In this document: positions 41,964-49,977 of the stretch, in pieces
Layout: the number at the start of each line of letters is the position of its first letter
How positions within the stretch are numbered: the stretch's first letter is position 1
NCBI GenBank assembly: GCA_001543395.1
Contig: LPNG01000006.1
Location: 1 to 64,000 of the forward strand
Source of the DNA: Candidatus Alcium sp. F082
GTDB lineage: Bacteria; Bacteroidota; Bacteroidia; Bacteroidales; F082
Direction: 5' to 3'
Length of the DNA stretch: 64,000 bases
The notes under the pieces: generated by a model
The model's input: the letters and a program-made list of their open reading frames with translations, nothing else
Told to the model about the DNA's origin: nothing
Databases searched by the model: none
Program-made: the position numbers and the translations under genes

Positions 41964-42992
41964 TTATGGTTCTTCCAATGGCAAGGCAAGCTCAATGATG
42001 TCGACAGCCCTACCACCTACGATGCCATAACCGTTGGTGACATTGGAATAGGTATGGATAGGCTCGGACAAGATTTGTAGATATTCATCGCCTTGGTTGC
42101 AAGTGTACAGGTAGTTGTAGTATTCCTTTGAGAGGTGTTCCACCATGAAAGACACTTTGAAGAAGTCGGGGTCGAAATCTTCAGCCAACTCACAATCGAA
42201 GTAAAGCTCCACTTTTATGCGATAGGAACCACCATCGAAGAGCCTGTCGGTGAACACACCCTCAGGACGGGTGTCGAGGTCGCTGGCATCGATGAAATCA
42301 TTCTCTGTCATCACAGGCTCAAAGATGGGATCATCATAGTCGAAACTGATATAACGCTTGTTTTGACCCACCCACGTGTCTCTACCCCTCCTCGTGATGA
42401 GCCTGAAATAATCCGCCGTCCCTGGATTGGGGTCAGTGACGGTAAAGGTCAGGTTCATAGTCCCTCTTATTTCCAAAATAGTGGTGTCGGGCACGTAGTC
42501 TTGGATTTCGTCATTATAGTGATACGGATGGCTTGAATGCCATTCCGTCACTTCCACCTCCATTGGGCAATCCACAAATCTAGGCAAGGCGCTGGTCGTG
42601 CCTTCCGCGTCGTCGTAGCCATTGGCCGAGGCCTTGATCTGGACAATGTCGCCCTCTTGCGGGCGATAGTCGTTGAAAAGGTAGGGAATGAGCCTATAGT
42701 CATTCATTTCGTAATTGTGCCAAATGGTGTCGGCAGAAGGGGTCAACTCGCCAATGTGGTTACCGTTGATATAAAGCGAAGCCACGAGGTCGTCGGGAGC
42801 CTGAGTGTTTTCGTCATAGTCCAAGAAGAAGTAGCTCTTGCTGATATAGGCTTTTACGGGTTCGTCGGTTCCCACAATGCTGTTGACGACCAGCTTAGGG
42901 TCGGTCTGCTCGCCATTGAATTCGATTTGCTTCTCGCAGGAGGACAGGAGTAAACAGGACGTTATTGCGATAATCCAGCCGTTAACCCTCAT
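41964..42992 (-). CDS. DUF4249 lipoprotein, TonB-receptor partner
   Basis: The 342-aa protein begins MRVNGWIIAITSCLLLSSC, a lipoprotein signal with the lipobox LLSSC. It then follows the DUF4249 pattern (KLVVNSIVGTDEPVKAYISKSYFF, shown in part; EGDIVQIKASANGYDDAEGTT; FMVEHLSKEYYNYL). DUF4249 proteins are encoded next to TonB-dependent receptors and are thought to be their surface lipoproteins. An earlier ATG at 43148 would add 52 residues encoded by palindromic repeats, so ATG 42992 is preferred. Confidence 0.85.
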   Translation of the reverse strand: MRVNGWIIAITSCLLLSSCEKQIEFNGEQTDPKLVVNSIVGTDEPVKAYISKSYFFLDYDENTQAPDDLVASLYINGNHIGELTPSADTIWHNYEMNDYRLIPYLFNDYRPQEGDIVQIKASANGYDDAEGTTSALPRFVDCPMEVEVTEWHSSHPYHYNDEIQDYVPDTTILEIRGTMNLTFTVTDPNPGTADYFRLITRRGRDTWVGQNKRYISFDYDDPIFEPVMTENDFIDASDLDTRPEGVFTDRLFDGGSYRIKVELYFDCELAEDFDPDFFKVSFMVEHLSKEYYNYLYTCNQGDEYLQILSEPIHTYSNVTNGYGIVGGRAVDIIELALPLEEP

Positions 42993-42999
42993 TGCGGGC

Positions 43000-43104
43000 T
43001 TGACCCGCAAATCACGATTCGACGATGCGAAGCGAGTCAATCTCCTGAGCGATAGGGATTCCTTCGCGAATAGGAGATGGCGGATCCTTGTCCGCCATGA
43101 GGGT
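43000..43104. repeat. Cluster of short palindromes between receptor and DUF4249 genes
   Basis: Three palindromic units lie in a row: GCGGGCTTGACCCGC (near 42996-43010), TCCTTCGCGAATAGGA (near 43059-43074) and GATGGCGGATCCTTGTCCGCC (near 43076-43097). The last has the family D plan (variable arms around GGATnnTTGTCC). They appear to have been inserted between the genes of one operon. Confidence 0.6.
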
Positions 43105-43152
43105 GAAAGGCGTAATGGTTGATAATCCCAGTTGTGTTTTTGTATCATTGTT

Positions 43153-45561
43153 TTAGAATTTAAAGCTATAACTAACCGAAGGAATAATCGGGAACAGGCT
43201 GGCCTGCATCAGGACTTTCTTCTCTTGATGGGTGTTCTCGTCGAAGCCGTAACTCGTATACACCAAGAACGGATTGTTGTGGTTGTAGGCATTGTAGACG
43301 CTGAGGTTCCAGGTACGGATGCCGTGTTTCTTCTGCTTGTGGAAGTTCATGCTCACGTCGAGGCGGTGATAATTGCCCATGCGGAAGTTGTTGCGTTCGA
43401 GGGCTTGGATGTAAGGAATGTAATCCCAGTCGGGTAAGCCTTCGTAGATTTGGGTGCCAAGGGTACCGCAGTTGCCGCTGCTGAATACCCAGGTGCCGCT
43501 CAGATCGAAGCGGTCGCTGAACTTATGCTGCACCGTGATACTGAGGTCATGACGGCGGTCGTATTTTGCGGGGAACACCTTGCCCTCGTTGATGGTCATG
43601 CCTTCGCGGTCGAACTGCCGTTTGGCATGTGCCCAGGTGTAGCCCACCCAGCCCGTGGTCTTGCCGAAGCTACGTTGCACGAGGAACTCCACACCATAAG
43701 CCCAACCTTTGCCAAGGCACACCTTGTTCTCCCATGTCTCCGACGAGCCGAAGAACGAGGCGCCGTCTCTGTATTCCAAGAGGTTGTCCATACTCTTGTA
43801 ATAGCCTTCGAGTGAGATATCGAAGAGATGCGGCAACTCATAGAAAGCACCCAGCGACACTTGATGGGCATTCATCGGGACAATGTTTTTCGTCACTGGA
43901 ACCCAGAGGTCGGTGGGCAGGCTCAGGCTACTGTTGGAGAGCAGGTGGACATATTGCGTCATGTAGGCATAACCCGCCTTAAGCGAGAGGTTGGAGGCCA
44001 GCATCACGCTGGTGCTGAGACGGGGTTGCACGCTCTGGTAGGTCTTGCCCTCCACGGTAAAGGTGGAGTAATGCACACCTGCGTTCACTCGGAAGATGTC
44101 GCCCAAGGTCATGTTGTCCTCGGCATAGAGCGCGGTCTCATGGGCGAAAACGTTGGATGAGCCGACGATGGTGTCGACGTTGAAGTCGCCACTGTTGATT
44201 TTCAGCGACTGCACCTCGGGACGGAACTGGTGGTAGGTGTAGCTACCGCCAAAACGGATCTCATGGTTAGGCAAGGGCGTGTAATCGAAGTCGACTTTGG
44301 CGGTCAGGTCGTTGATGCCCGACTTGTAGGCCATGTTATACCCGTTAAAGACAACGTTTTGGTAATTCTGATAGCTTGCCTCTTCTTTGATTTCCATGCC
44401 AAGGTTGTGACGGTATTGCGTGTAGTTGACCGAGGCATCCATGAAGAGCTGCTGCGACATGACATGGTTCCAGCGAAGGGCCGACACCTTGTTACCCCAT
44501 TTCCAGTTGAGCCCCATATTGTCGGTGTATTGGACGTCATCATAGGCATAGTCCCTGTATTTCACTCCGAAATAGATGGCGTCGTCACCCGAATAGAAGC
44601 TCAGATAAAGACGGTCCTTGTCGGAGATCTTCCAATTGAGCTTGCCGTTGAAGTCGTAGAAATAGTATCCAGCCTTGAGCTTGCTCATGTCATCCTGGTA
44701 GCGTCGTGCAATCCAGAGGGCGGGCTTCATTAGCAGGTCGCTGTAGGTGCGGCGGAAGGAGAGGTTGAATGAGAGCTTGTCCTTCACGATGGGGCCTTCG
44801 AAGTTGAGTTTGGAAGAAATCAAGCCCACGCTGACATTGCCATGGTATTGCTGCATGTCGCCTTCCTTCATGCGGATGTCGACCACCGACGAGAGGCGAC
44901 CACCGAAATGTGCCGGGAAGCTGCCTTTGTACAAGGTGACATTCTTCAAGGCATCAGGGTTGAAGACGGAGAAGAAACCCATCATGTGGTTGACGTTATA
45001 GACGGGCACGCCGTCGAGGAGCAACAGGTTCTCGTCGGGACCGCCGCCACGCACATACATGCCTGCAGAGGCTTCCGAGCCGTTCTGCACACCGGGCAAC
45101 AGCTGGATGGCTTTCAACACGTCGGCTTCGCCAAACAAAGTCGGGATGCTCTTGATCTGTTGCACGGGCAGCTCTATCACACTCATCTGGGGGCTGCGGG
45201 CACTCACCGTGGCACGGGTGGCCTCCACAACCACTTCATCGAGCTCGATGTTGGTGGTGAGGGCGAAGTTCATGGTGAGGTTTTCCTTCAGTTCAAAGGC
45301 TTCGTTTCGCTGGTTGTAGCCCACATACGACACTTGCAGGTCCACCTGACCTTGGTTCAAGGTCAATGTGTAGAAGCCGTAACTATTTGTAGCACAGCCT
45401 TTGCCTGAGTTCTTGTCAAATACAGTTGCCCCGATGAGCGTCTCCTTGCTGGCGGCATCCATCACGTAGCCGCTGATGGTGCGCTTTTGGGCAAAAGTTG
45501 GCATACATGCCAATAAAAAGCCGATGGCAATCAACCATCGGCTCAATAAACTATGTTTCAT
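43153..45561 (-). CDS. TonB-dependent receptor with carboxypeptidase-like N-terminal domain
   Basis: The 802-aa outer-membrane protein has a signal peptide (LIAIGFLLACMPTFAQ). A CarboxypepD_reg-like domain follows (RTISGYVMDAASKETLIGATV, shown in part), then a plug domain (VLKAIQLLPGVQNGSEASAG, MYVRGGGPDENLLLLDGVP). A beta-barrel ends in an aromatic residue (VSYSFKF). It imports an unknown ligand using TonB energy. It lies downstream of an S41 peptidase and a small barrel gene and upstream of DUF4249; the order suggests peptide or siderophore-like uptake, which is inference. Confidence 0.9.
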   Translation of the reverse strand: MKHSLLSRWLIAIGFLLACMPTFAQKRTISGYVMDAASKETLIGATVFDKNSGKGCATNSYGFYTLTLNQGQVDLQVSYVGYNQRNEAFELKENLTMNFALTTNIELDEVVVEATRATVSARSPQMSVIELPVQQIKSIPTLFGEADVLKAIQLLPGVQNGSEASAGMYVRGGGPDENLLLLDGVPVYNVNHMMGFFSVFNPDALKNVTLYKGSFPAHFGGRLSSVVDIRMKEGDMQQYHGNVSVGLISSKLNFEGPIVKDKLSFNLSFRRTYSDLLMKPALWIARRYQDDMSKLKAGYYFYDFNGKLNWKISDKDRLYLSFYSGDDAIYFGVKYRDYAYDDVQYTDNMGLNWKWGNKVSALRWNHVMSQQLFMDASVNYTQYRHNLGMEIKEEASYQNYQNVVFNGYNMAYKSGINDLTAKVDFDYTPLPNHEIRFGGSYTYHQFRPEVQSLKINSGDFNVDTIVGSSNVFAHETALYAEDNMTLGDIFRVNAGVHYSTFTVEGKTYQSVQPRLSTSVMLASNLSLKAGYAYMTQYVHLLSNSSLSLPTDLWVPVTKNIVPMNAHQVSLGAFYELPHLFDISLEGYYKSMDNLLEYRDGASFFGSSETWENKVCLGKGWAYGVEFLVQRSFGKTTGWVGYTWAHAKRQFDREGMTINEGKVFPAKYDRRHDLSITVQHKFSDRFDLSGTWVFSSGNCGTLGTQIYEGLPDWDYIPYIQALERNNFRMGNYHRLDVSMNFHKQKKHGIRTWNLSVYNAYNHNNPFLVYTSYGFDENTHQEKKVLMQASLFPIIPSVSYSFKF

Positions 45562-45614
45562 TACACGTGCATTATGATGGTTATTCTAACCTTTGTAACG
45601 CATTGGCTGCAGAA

Positions 45615-46652
45615 TTATTGCATAATCCAGTCCGCAGCCGTCTCAATCACGTTGTCGAGGCCTAGTGCAGTGGCAACAGGGTCAAGGATGACGCGCTCAT
45701 CGGGCGGCACGCCGTTCTCGTAGTTGTGGCCAGCCATGTCGAGGGTGCGGCTTGTGCTGAAACGATAGGTCCAACCGTTGGGTAGCATGCCGCCGTTGGG
45801 CAAGCCCATGCCACCACCGGTGTAGTCACCAAAGAGCTTCACGTTGTCGTAGCCTTGGGTGCAGACCGAGAAGAACGAAGTGGCGCTATACGAACCACGG
45901 TCGATAAGCACGGCGACAGGCTTGATGTAAGGATTATTACCAAGCAGACTGCTGTCGGCGGCATACACCGTCACAGGATCTCCGAAATCATTATGGCCAG
46001 CGCCCTTTTTCACCTGAGTGGTGTAGAGCGGCTGCTTGTGGTTATCGAAGATGCTGAGAAGCTGCTGCACATTGGCAATGGAGCCACCACCATTCTGACG
46101 CAAGTCGATGATGAGGCCCTTGCAATCCTTGTATTGATTGAGCACATACTTCAGGTCATAATCGCTGATATCATTCGAGAACGAGGTATAACGCAGATAA
46201 GCCACTTGGCCATCGCGAATGCTATTGTGGGCAAAGCTCCCCGTGGTGTGATAATTGACGGTCAAATAGTTAAGCAATACAACGTCGGGGTCGATGTTCT
46301 TTTCGGCATACATCTTATAATACACCGAATCGTTGCGCGACACATCGAAGCTTGAGAACAAGTTGGTGTGACCGTCGCGAAGCGTGTTGAGCATGTCGGC
46401 GCAAACTTTGAACAGCTCTTCATCGCTCATGTCGTCGTTCACCATAGGGCGATACACTTCGCGCACCGAGTCCCAATTGATGTTTTTCACATCGAAGAAG
46501 GTGTATTTCTGGTCTACTTGGTTCCAGAGGTAATCGAACACGTTGACGGGATTCTTGGGCTCGTCGGGCAACATCACAGCACTTTCACAAGAAGCGAAGG
46601 CGAGTGCCACAAGGCACAATAAAAGGGTATGTATCTTTTTCATGGCTTTCAT
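45615..46652 (-). CDS. S41 family peptidase (lipoprotein)
   Basis: The 345-aa protein has a lipoprotein signal (TLLLCLVALAFASC). A tail-specific-protease catalytic domain follows, with LRDGHTNLFS, GLIIDLRQNGGGSIANV, the nucleophilic Ser region LIDRGSYSATSFFSV and the GGGMGLPNGGMLPNGW loop. There is no obvious PDZ domain, as in the short Bacteroidota S41 branch. ATG 46652 overlaps the preceding stop (TGATG); ATG 46643 is an alternative. Peptide trimming for the neighbouring TonB receptor is a plausible inferred role. Confidence 0.87.
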   Translation of the reverse strand: MKAMKKIHTLLLCLVALAFASCESAVMLPDEPKNPVNVFDYLWNQVDQKYTFFDVKNINWDSVREVYRPMVNDDMSDEELFKVCADMLNTLRDGHTNLFSSFDVSRNDSVYYKMYAEKNIDPDVVLLNYLTVNYHTTGSFAHNSIRDGQVAYLRYTSFSNDISDYDLKYVLNQYKDCKGLIIDLRQNGGGSIANVQQLLSIFDNHKQPLYTTQVKKGAGHNDFGDPVTVYAADSSLLGNNPYIKPVAVLIDRGSYSATSFFSVCTQGYDNVKLFGDYTGGGMGLPNGGMLPNGWTYRFSTSRTLDMAGHNYENGVPPDERVILDPVATALGLDNVIETAADWIMQ

Positions 46653-47512
46653 CAGTTGACTTTGAACATAAAGTTAAGGTTAAAGGAATGGAGGGCGGTG
46701 TCGTAGCGGTAGGTTCCCTTCTTGCCCGTGGTGATGTAATCCCAGCGGTAGCAGAAACCGACGCGGTTGCCGTTGAGCAAATTGAGGTAGAGTCCCAACT
46801 CGGTGTCGGCACCAGGGAAAAATTTGCCAAACGACTCATTGTCGCCAAACAAGGCATCAGTGACTCCTGTGTTAATGGTCGGGTTGCCAATATAAGAGTA
46901 GCTTGGGCGCATAGCCATACCATGCAAGGGAAGGTTCAACTTGAAATAGGTGGTCATCCAAGGATGGTTTTGGGCTTTGTTGAAAGCGAAATCGTATTGC
47001 ACCATGCCCGTTGCACCGATGTTGCCAAACAAAGAGACGCAAGTGGAGGCATTCTGCAATTCTGGGAGAGCCTTGATGTCAAGCATACCTTGCAAGGTGC
47101 CACCAACCCACAAACGCAAACGGTTCTTGTAGGCCTCGTGGACCCTGTAGAGAACCTCGGTGGAAAGGTTAAGGTCGATCACGGAACCAGCAGGTTCAGT
47201 GGTCGCATTTTGAAACAAATGGAAAGCGGGACGCACATGGTAACGGCCCCATTCAATCGTGACGCCAGCACCAGCATTCATGCCGTAGCCAAAATAGCTG
47301 AAGGGAACAGTACCATTGTCGTAGCAATTCGCGACATTCAGGCCTGACGACAAGTCCAACCAAACGGGGACACGGGTTTGGTTAGGATAATAAACGAGTG
47401 GTTTCACTTCGTTGGATTTCTCAGCAACAGCGTAGCTTTGTGCCCACGTGTTTGCCGATAGCAGCATTGCAACTGCCAACAATAACGAAATTTTAATGGG
47501 TTTTTGTAACAT
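46652..47512 (-). CDS. Outer-membrane beta-barrel-like protein of unknown function
   Basis: The 286-aa protein has a signal peptide (ISLLLAVAMLLSANTWAQ) and a body of alternating amphipathic strands (VWLDLSSGLNVANCYD, GMNAGAGVTIEWGRYHVRPAFHLF, RLRLWVGGTLQGMLDI, GLYLNLLNGNRVGFCYRWDYI). The last strand ends with SFNLNFMFKVN, typical of a small outer-membrane barrel. No named family was recognised. ATG 47512 is chosen because the upstream part overlaps the TATTTTTG promoter (47540-47547, minus strand). It is the first gene of a four-gene run with S41, TonB receptor and DUF4249. Confidence 0.75.
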   Translation of the reverse strand: MLQKPIKISLLLAVAMLLSANTWAQSYAVAEKSNEVKPLVYYPNQTRVPVWLDLSSGLNVANCYDNGTVPFSYFGYGMNAGAGVTIEWGRYHVRPAFHLFQNATTEPAGSVIDLNLSTEVLYRVHEAYKNRLRLWVGGTLQGMLDIKALPELQNASTCVSLFGNIGATGMVQYDFAFNKAQNHPWMTTYFKLNLPLHGMAMRPSYSYIGNPTINTGVTDALFGDNESFGKFFPGADTELGLYLNLLNGNRVGFCYRWDYITTGKKGTYRYDTALHSFNLNFMFKVN

Positions 47513-47539
47513 TTGGATAAAGTTTGTTGAAAATCGTTG

Positions 47540-47586
47540 CAAAAATACGGCTTTTTATCATTTCTCAACAATTATCCGTATTTTTG
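47540..47586. promoter_or_regulatory. Divergent promoters, barrel cluster / metG
   Basis: The minus-strand TATTTTTG (47540-47547) and plus-strand TATTTTTG (47579-47586) are 31 bp apart. The metG leader of about 75 nt contains a nested palindrome (47598-47632). Confidence 0.6.
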
Positions 47587-47597
47587 CACCCGTTTTT

Positions 47598-47632
47598 ATC
47601 CCCCCTAAAGGGGTGCCCAAAGGGCGGGGGAT
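47598..47632. repeat. Nested C/G-rich palindrome in the metG leader
   Basis: ATCCCCC (47598-47604) pairs with GGGGGAT (47626-47632), and inside are CCCCTAAAGGGG and GCCCAAAGGGC. It lies between the promoter and the metG start, so it would fold in the mRNA leader. Confidence 0.65.
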
Positions 47633-47665
47633 TAACGGAACACCTTTAAATTTAAATTTTACACT

Positions 47666-49744
47666 ATGGAATCAACGAACAAACCCTCAATCCGTGAAAA
47701 CGGATTCAAGCGTTACACAGTAACCACGGCCTTGCCATATGCCAACGGCCCTGTCCACATCGGTCACCTTGCCGGCGTCTATATCCCCGCCGACACCTAT
47801 GTTCGCTATCTGCGAATGCGTGGCGAGGACGTCTTGTTTGTCGGAGGTTCCGACGAGCACGGCGTGCCGATTACCATCAAAGCCGAAAAGGAAGGCTGCA
47901 CGCCTCAAGACATCGTGGACCGCTATCACGAGATCATCAAGAAGTCGTTCGAGGAGCTGGGCATCAGCTACGACATCTACTCGCGCACCTCTTCTAAGAT
48001 GCACCGTGCCACGGCCCAAGAGTTCTTCAAGAAACTTTATGATGAAGGAAAGTTCATCGAGAAGGAGACGGAGCAATATTTTGACCCTGAACGTCAGAAG
48101 TTCCTTTCCGACAGATATATCGTGGGCACTTGCCCGAAATGCGGTGCCGACGGTGCCTATGGCGACCAATGTGAGAAATGCGGCTCTTCTTTGAGCCCCG
48201 ACGAACTCATCAACCCGCACTCGCAACTCAGCGGCGCGGCCTTGGTGAAGAAGCCGACCAAACACTGGTACCTGCCTCTCGACCAATATGAGGGCTGGCT
48301 CCGTGAATGGATCCTCGAAGGCCACAAAGAGTGGAAGAGCAACGTCTACGGCCAGGTGAAGAGCTGGCTCGACGGCGGTTTGCAACCTCGTGCCGTCACC
48401 CGCGACCTCGACTGGGGCGTCCCCGTCCCGATTGAGGGTGCCGAAGGCAAGGTGCTGTATGTGTGGTTCGATGCCCCTATCGGCTACATCTCCAACACCA
48501 AGGAAATTTGCGAAAAACGTGGCGAAGACTGGGAGAAATGGTGGAAAGACCCAGAGACCAAGCTGGTGCATTTCATCGGCAAGGACAACATCGTGTTCCA
48601 CTGCATCATCTTCCCCTGCATGATGAAGGCCTACGGCGACTATATCATGCCCGACAACGTGCCCGCCAACGAGTTCCTCAACCTCGAGAACGACAAGATC
48701 TCGACCTCGCGCAACTGGGCCGTGTGGCTCCACGAATACCTGCAGGAGTTCCCTGGCAAGCAGGATGTGCTGCGTTATGTTTTAACCGCCAACGCTCCTG
48801 AAACCAAGGACAACAACTTCACTTGGAAAGACTATCAAGACCGCAACAACAACGAGTTGTTGGCCATCTTTGGCAACTTCGTCAACCGCACGTTGGTCTT
48901 GACACATAAATACTATGAAGGTGCTGTGCCTGCTTTAGGCAACCTCAACGACACTGACAAGGCCGTCATCGAAGAGATGAACGCCTATCCGCAGAAGATT
49001 GGTCACCTGCTGGATACTTACAAGTTCCGCGAGGCCCTCTCCGAGCTGATGAACTTGGCCCGTCTGGGTAACAAGTACCTCACCGACAACGAGCCTTGGA
49101 AGCAAATCAAGACCGACCCCGAGCGCGTGAAGACCGTGATGGCTGTCTCGTTGCAAATAGTGGCACACTTGGCCCTTCTCAGCGAGCCTTTCCTGCCTTT
49201 CAGCGCAAAGAAATTGCAACAGATGATTGGTCTGGAAGTGAAGGGTTGGAATGATGCCGAGAACACCGTTCTGTTGCCTGAAGGTCATGTCATCAACCAA
49301 CCTGAACTGTTGTTCGAGAAGATCGAAGACAGTGTGGTGGCCGCCCAGCTGCAGAAGTTGGAAGACACCAAGAAAGCCAACCAGTTAAACGCTTGGAAAC
49401 CAGCCGAGGTGAAGCAAAACGTAAGCTTCGACGACTTCATGAAAGTGGACGTCCGTGTGGGTACCATCCTTGAGTGCCAGAAGGTGCCGAAGGCCGACAA
49501 GCTGCTTCAGTTCCTCATCGACGACGGCATGCAGAAGCGCACCATCGTGAGTGGCATCGCCAAGTACTACACTGAACCCGAGAAGCTGGTGGGCAAGCAG
49601 GTTTGCTTCGTCGCCAATTTCGAGCCGCGCAAGCTCAAAGGCGTGGTCAGCGAAGGCATGATCCTCTCCGCCGAGGACAAGGACGGCCGCCTCGTGCTGC
49701 TGACGCCGAGCGATTTGGTCACGCCGGGATGTAGCGTCGGTTGA
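47666..49744 (+). CDS. metG: Methionine--tRNA ligase
   Basis: The 692-aa class I synthetase has the HIGH motif as PVHIGHLAG and a four-Cys zinc knuckle [18 protein letters not shown]. The KMSKS equivalent is [14 protein letters not shown]-terminal OB-fold tRNA-binding domain begins at [14 protein letters not shown], as in dimeric MetRS. It charges initiator and elongator tRNA-Met. ATG 47666 is used. Confidence 0.95.
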   Translation: MESTNKPSIRENGFKRYTVTTALPYANGPVHIGHLAGVYIPADTYVRYLRMRGEDVLFVGGSDEHGVPITIKAEKEGCTPQDIVDRYHEIIKKSFEELGISYDIYSRTSSKMHRATAQEFFKKLYDEGKFIEKETEQYFDPERQKFLSDRYIVGTCPKCGADGAYGDQCEKCGSSLSPDELINPHSQLSGAALVKKPTKHWYLPLDQYEGWLREWILEGHKEWKSNVYGQVKSWLDGGLQPRAVTRDLDWGVPVPIEGAEGKVLYVWFDAPIGYISNTKEICEKRGEDWEKWWKDPETKLVHFIGKDNIVFHCIIFPCMMKAYGDYIMPDNVPANEFLNLENDKISTSRNWAVWLHEYLQEFPGKQDVLRYVLTANAPETKDNNFTWKDYQDRNNNELLAIFGNFVNRTLVLTHKYYEGAVPALGNLNDTDKAVIEEMNAYPQKIGHLLDTYKFREALSELMNLARLGNKYLTDNEPWKQIKTDPERVKTVMAVSLQIVAHLALLSEPFLPFSAKKLQQMIGLEVKGWNDAENTVLLPEGHVINQPELLFEKIEDSVVAAQLQKLEDTKKANQLNAWKPAEVKQNVSFDDFMKVDVRVGTILECQKVPKADKLLQFLIDDGMQKRTIVSGIAKYYTEPEKLVGKQVCFVANFEPRKLKGVVSEGMILSAEDKDGRLVLLTPSDLVTPGCSVG

Positions 49745-49768
49745 GTTCCCCCCAATGTCACACGGTCA

Positions 49769-49824
49769 GCCTCCCATGTCATTCCAACGGGGGCTAGTGC
49801 GAAAGCATGGAATCTATGGGAGGC
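49769..49824. repeat. Family C repeat with 9-bp locus-specific arms
   Basis: Arms GCCTCCCAT (49769-49777) and ATGGGAGGC (49816-49824) are perfectly complementary. The core runs from GTCATTCC (49778) to GGAATCT (49815). The core boundaries match those at 20589/20669 although the arms are unrelated. Confidence 0.88.
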
Positions 49825-49852
49825 GGTTCAAAAAGCAAAGACCTTGTTTGAC

Positions 49853-49920
49853 GGCTTCATAAAACATAGATCCCAAGCCACCGCACAGACCAGCGTGGGG
49901 ATGACATGCTTTATGAAGCC
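49853..49920. repeat. Family C repeat with 15-bp locus-specific arms, inverted
   Basis: Arms GGCTTCATAAAACAT (49853-49867) and ATGCTTTATGAAGCC (49906-49920) match at 14 of 15 positions. The core, read on the minus strand, starts GTCATCCCC and ends GGGATCT. With the copy at 49769 it fills most of the metG-polA gap (49745-49977), which holds no gene. Confidence 0.85.
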
Positions 49921-49977
49921 TGCTTTAACGAATAACAAATATATTGAGTCCTGCCCCTATTTGGGTGAAAGGATAAA

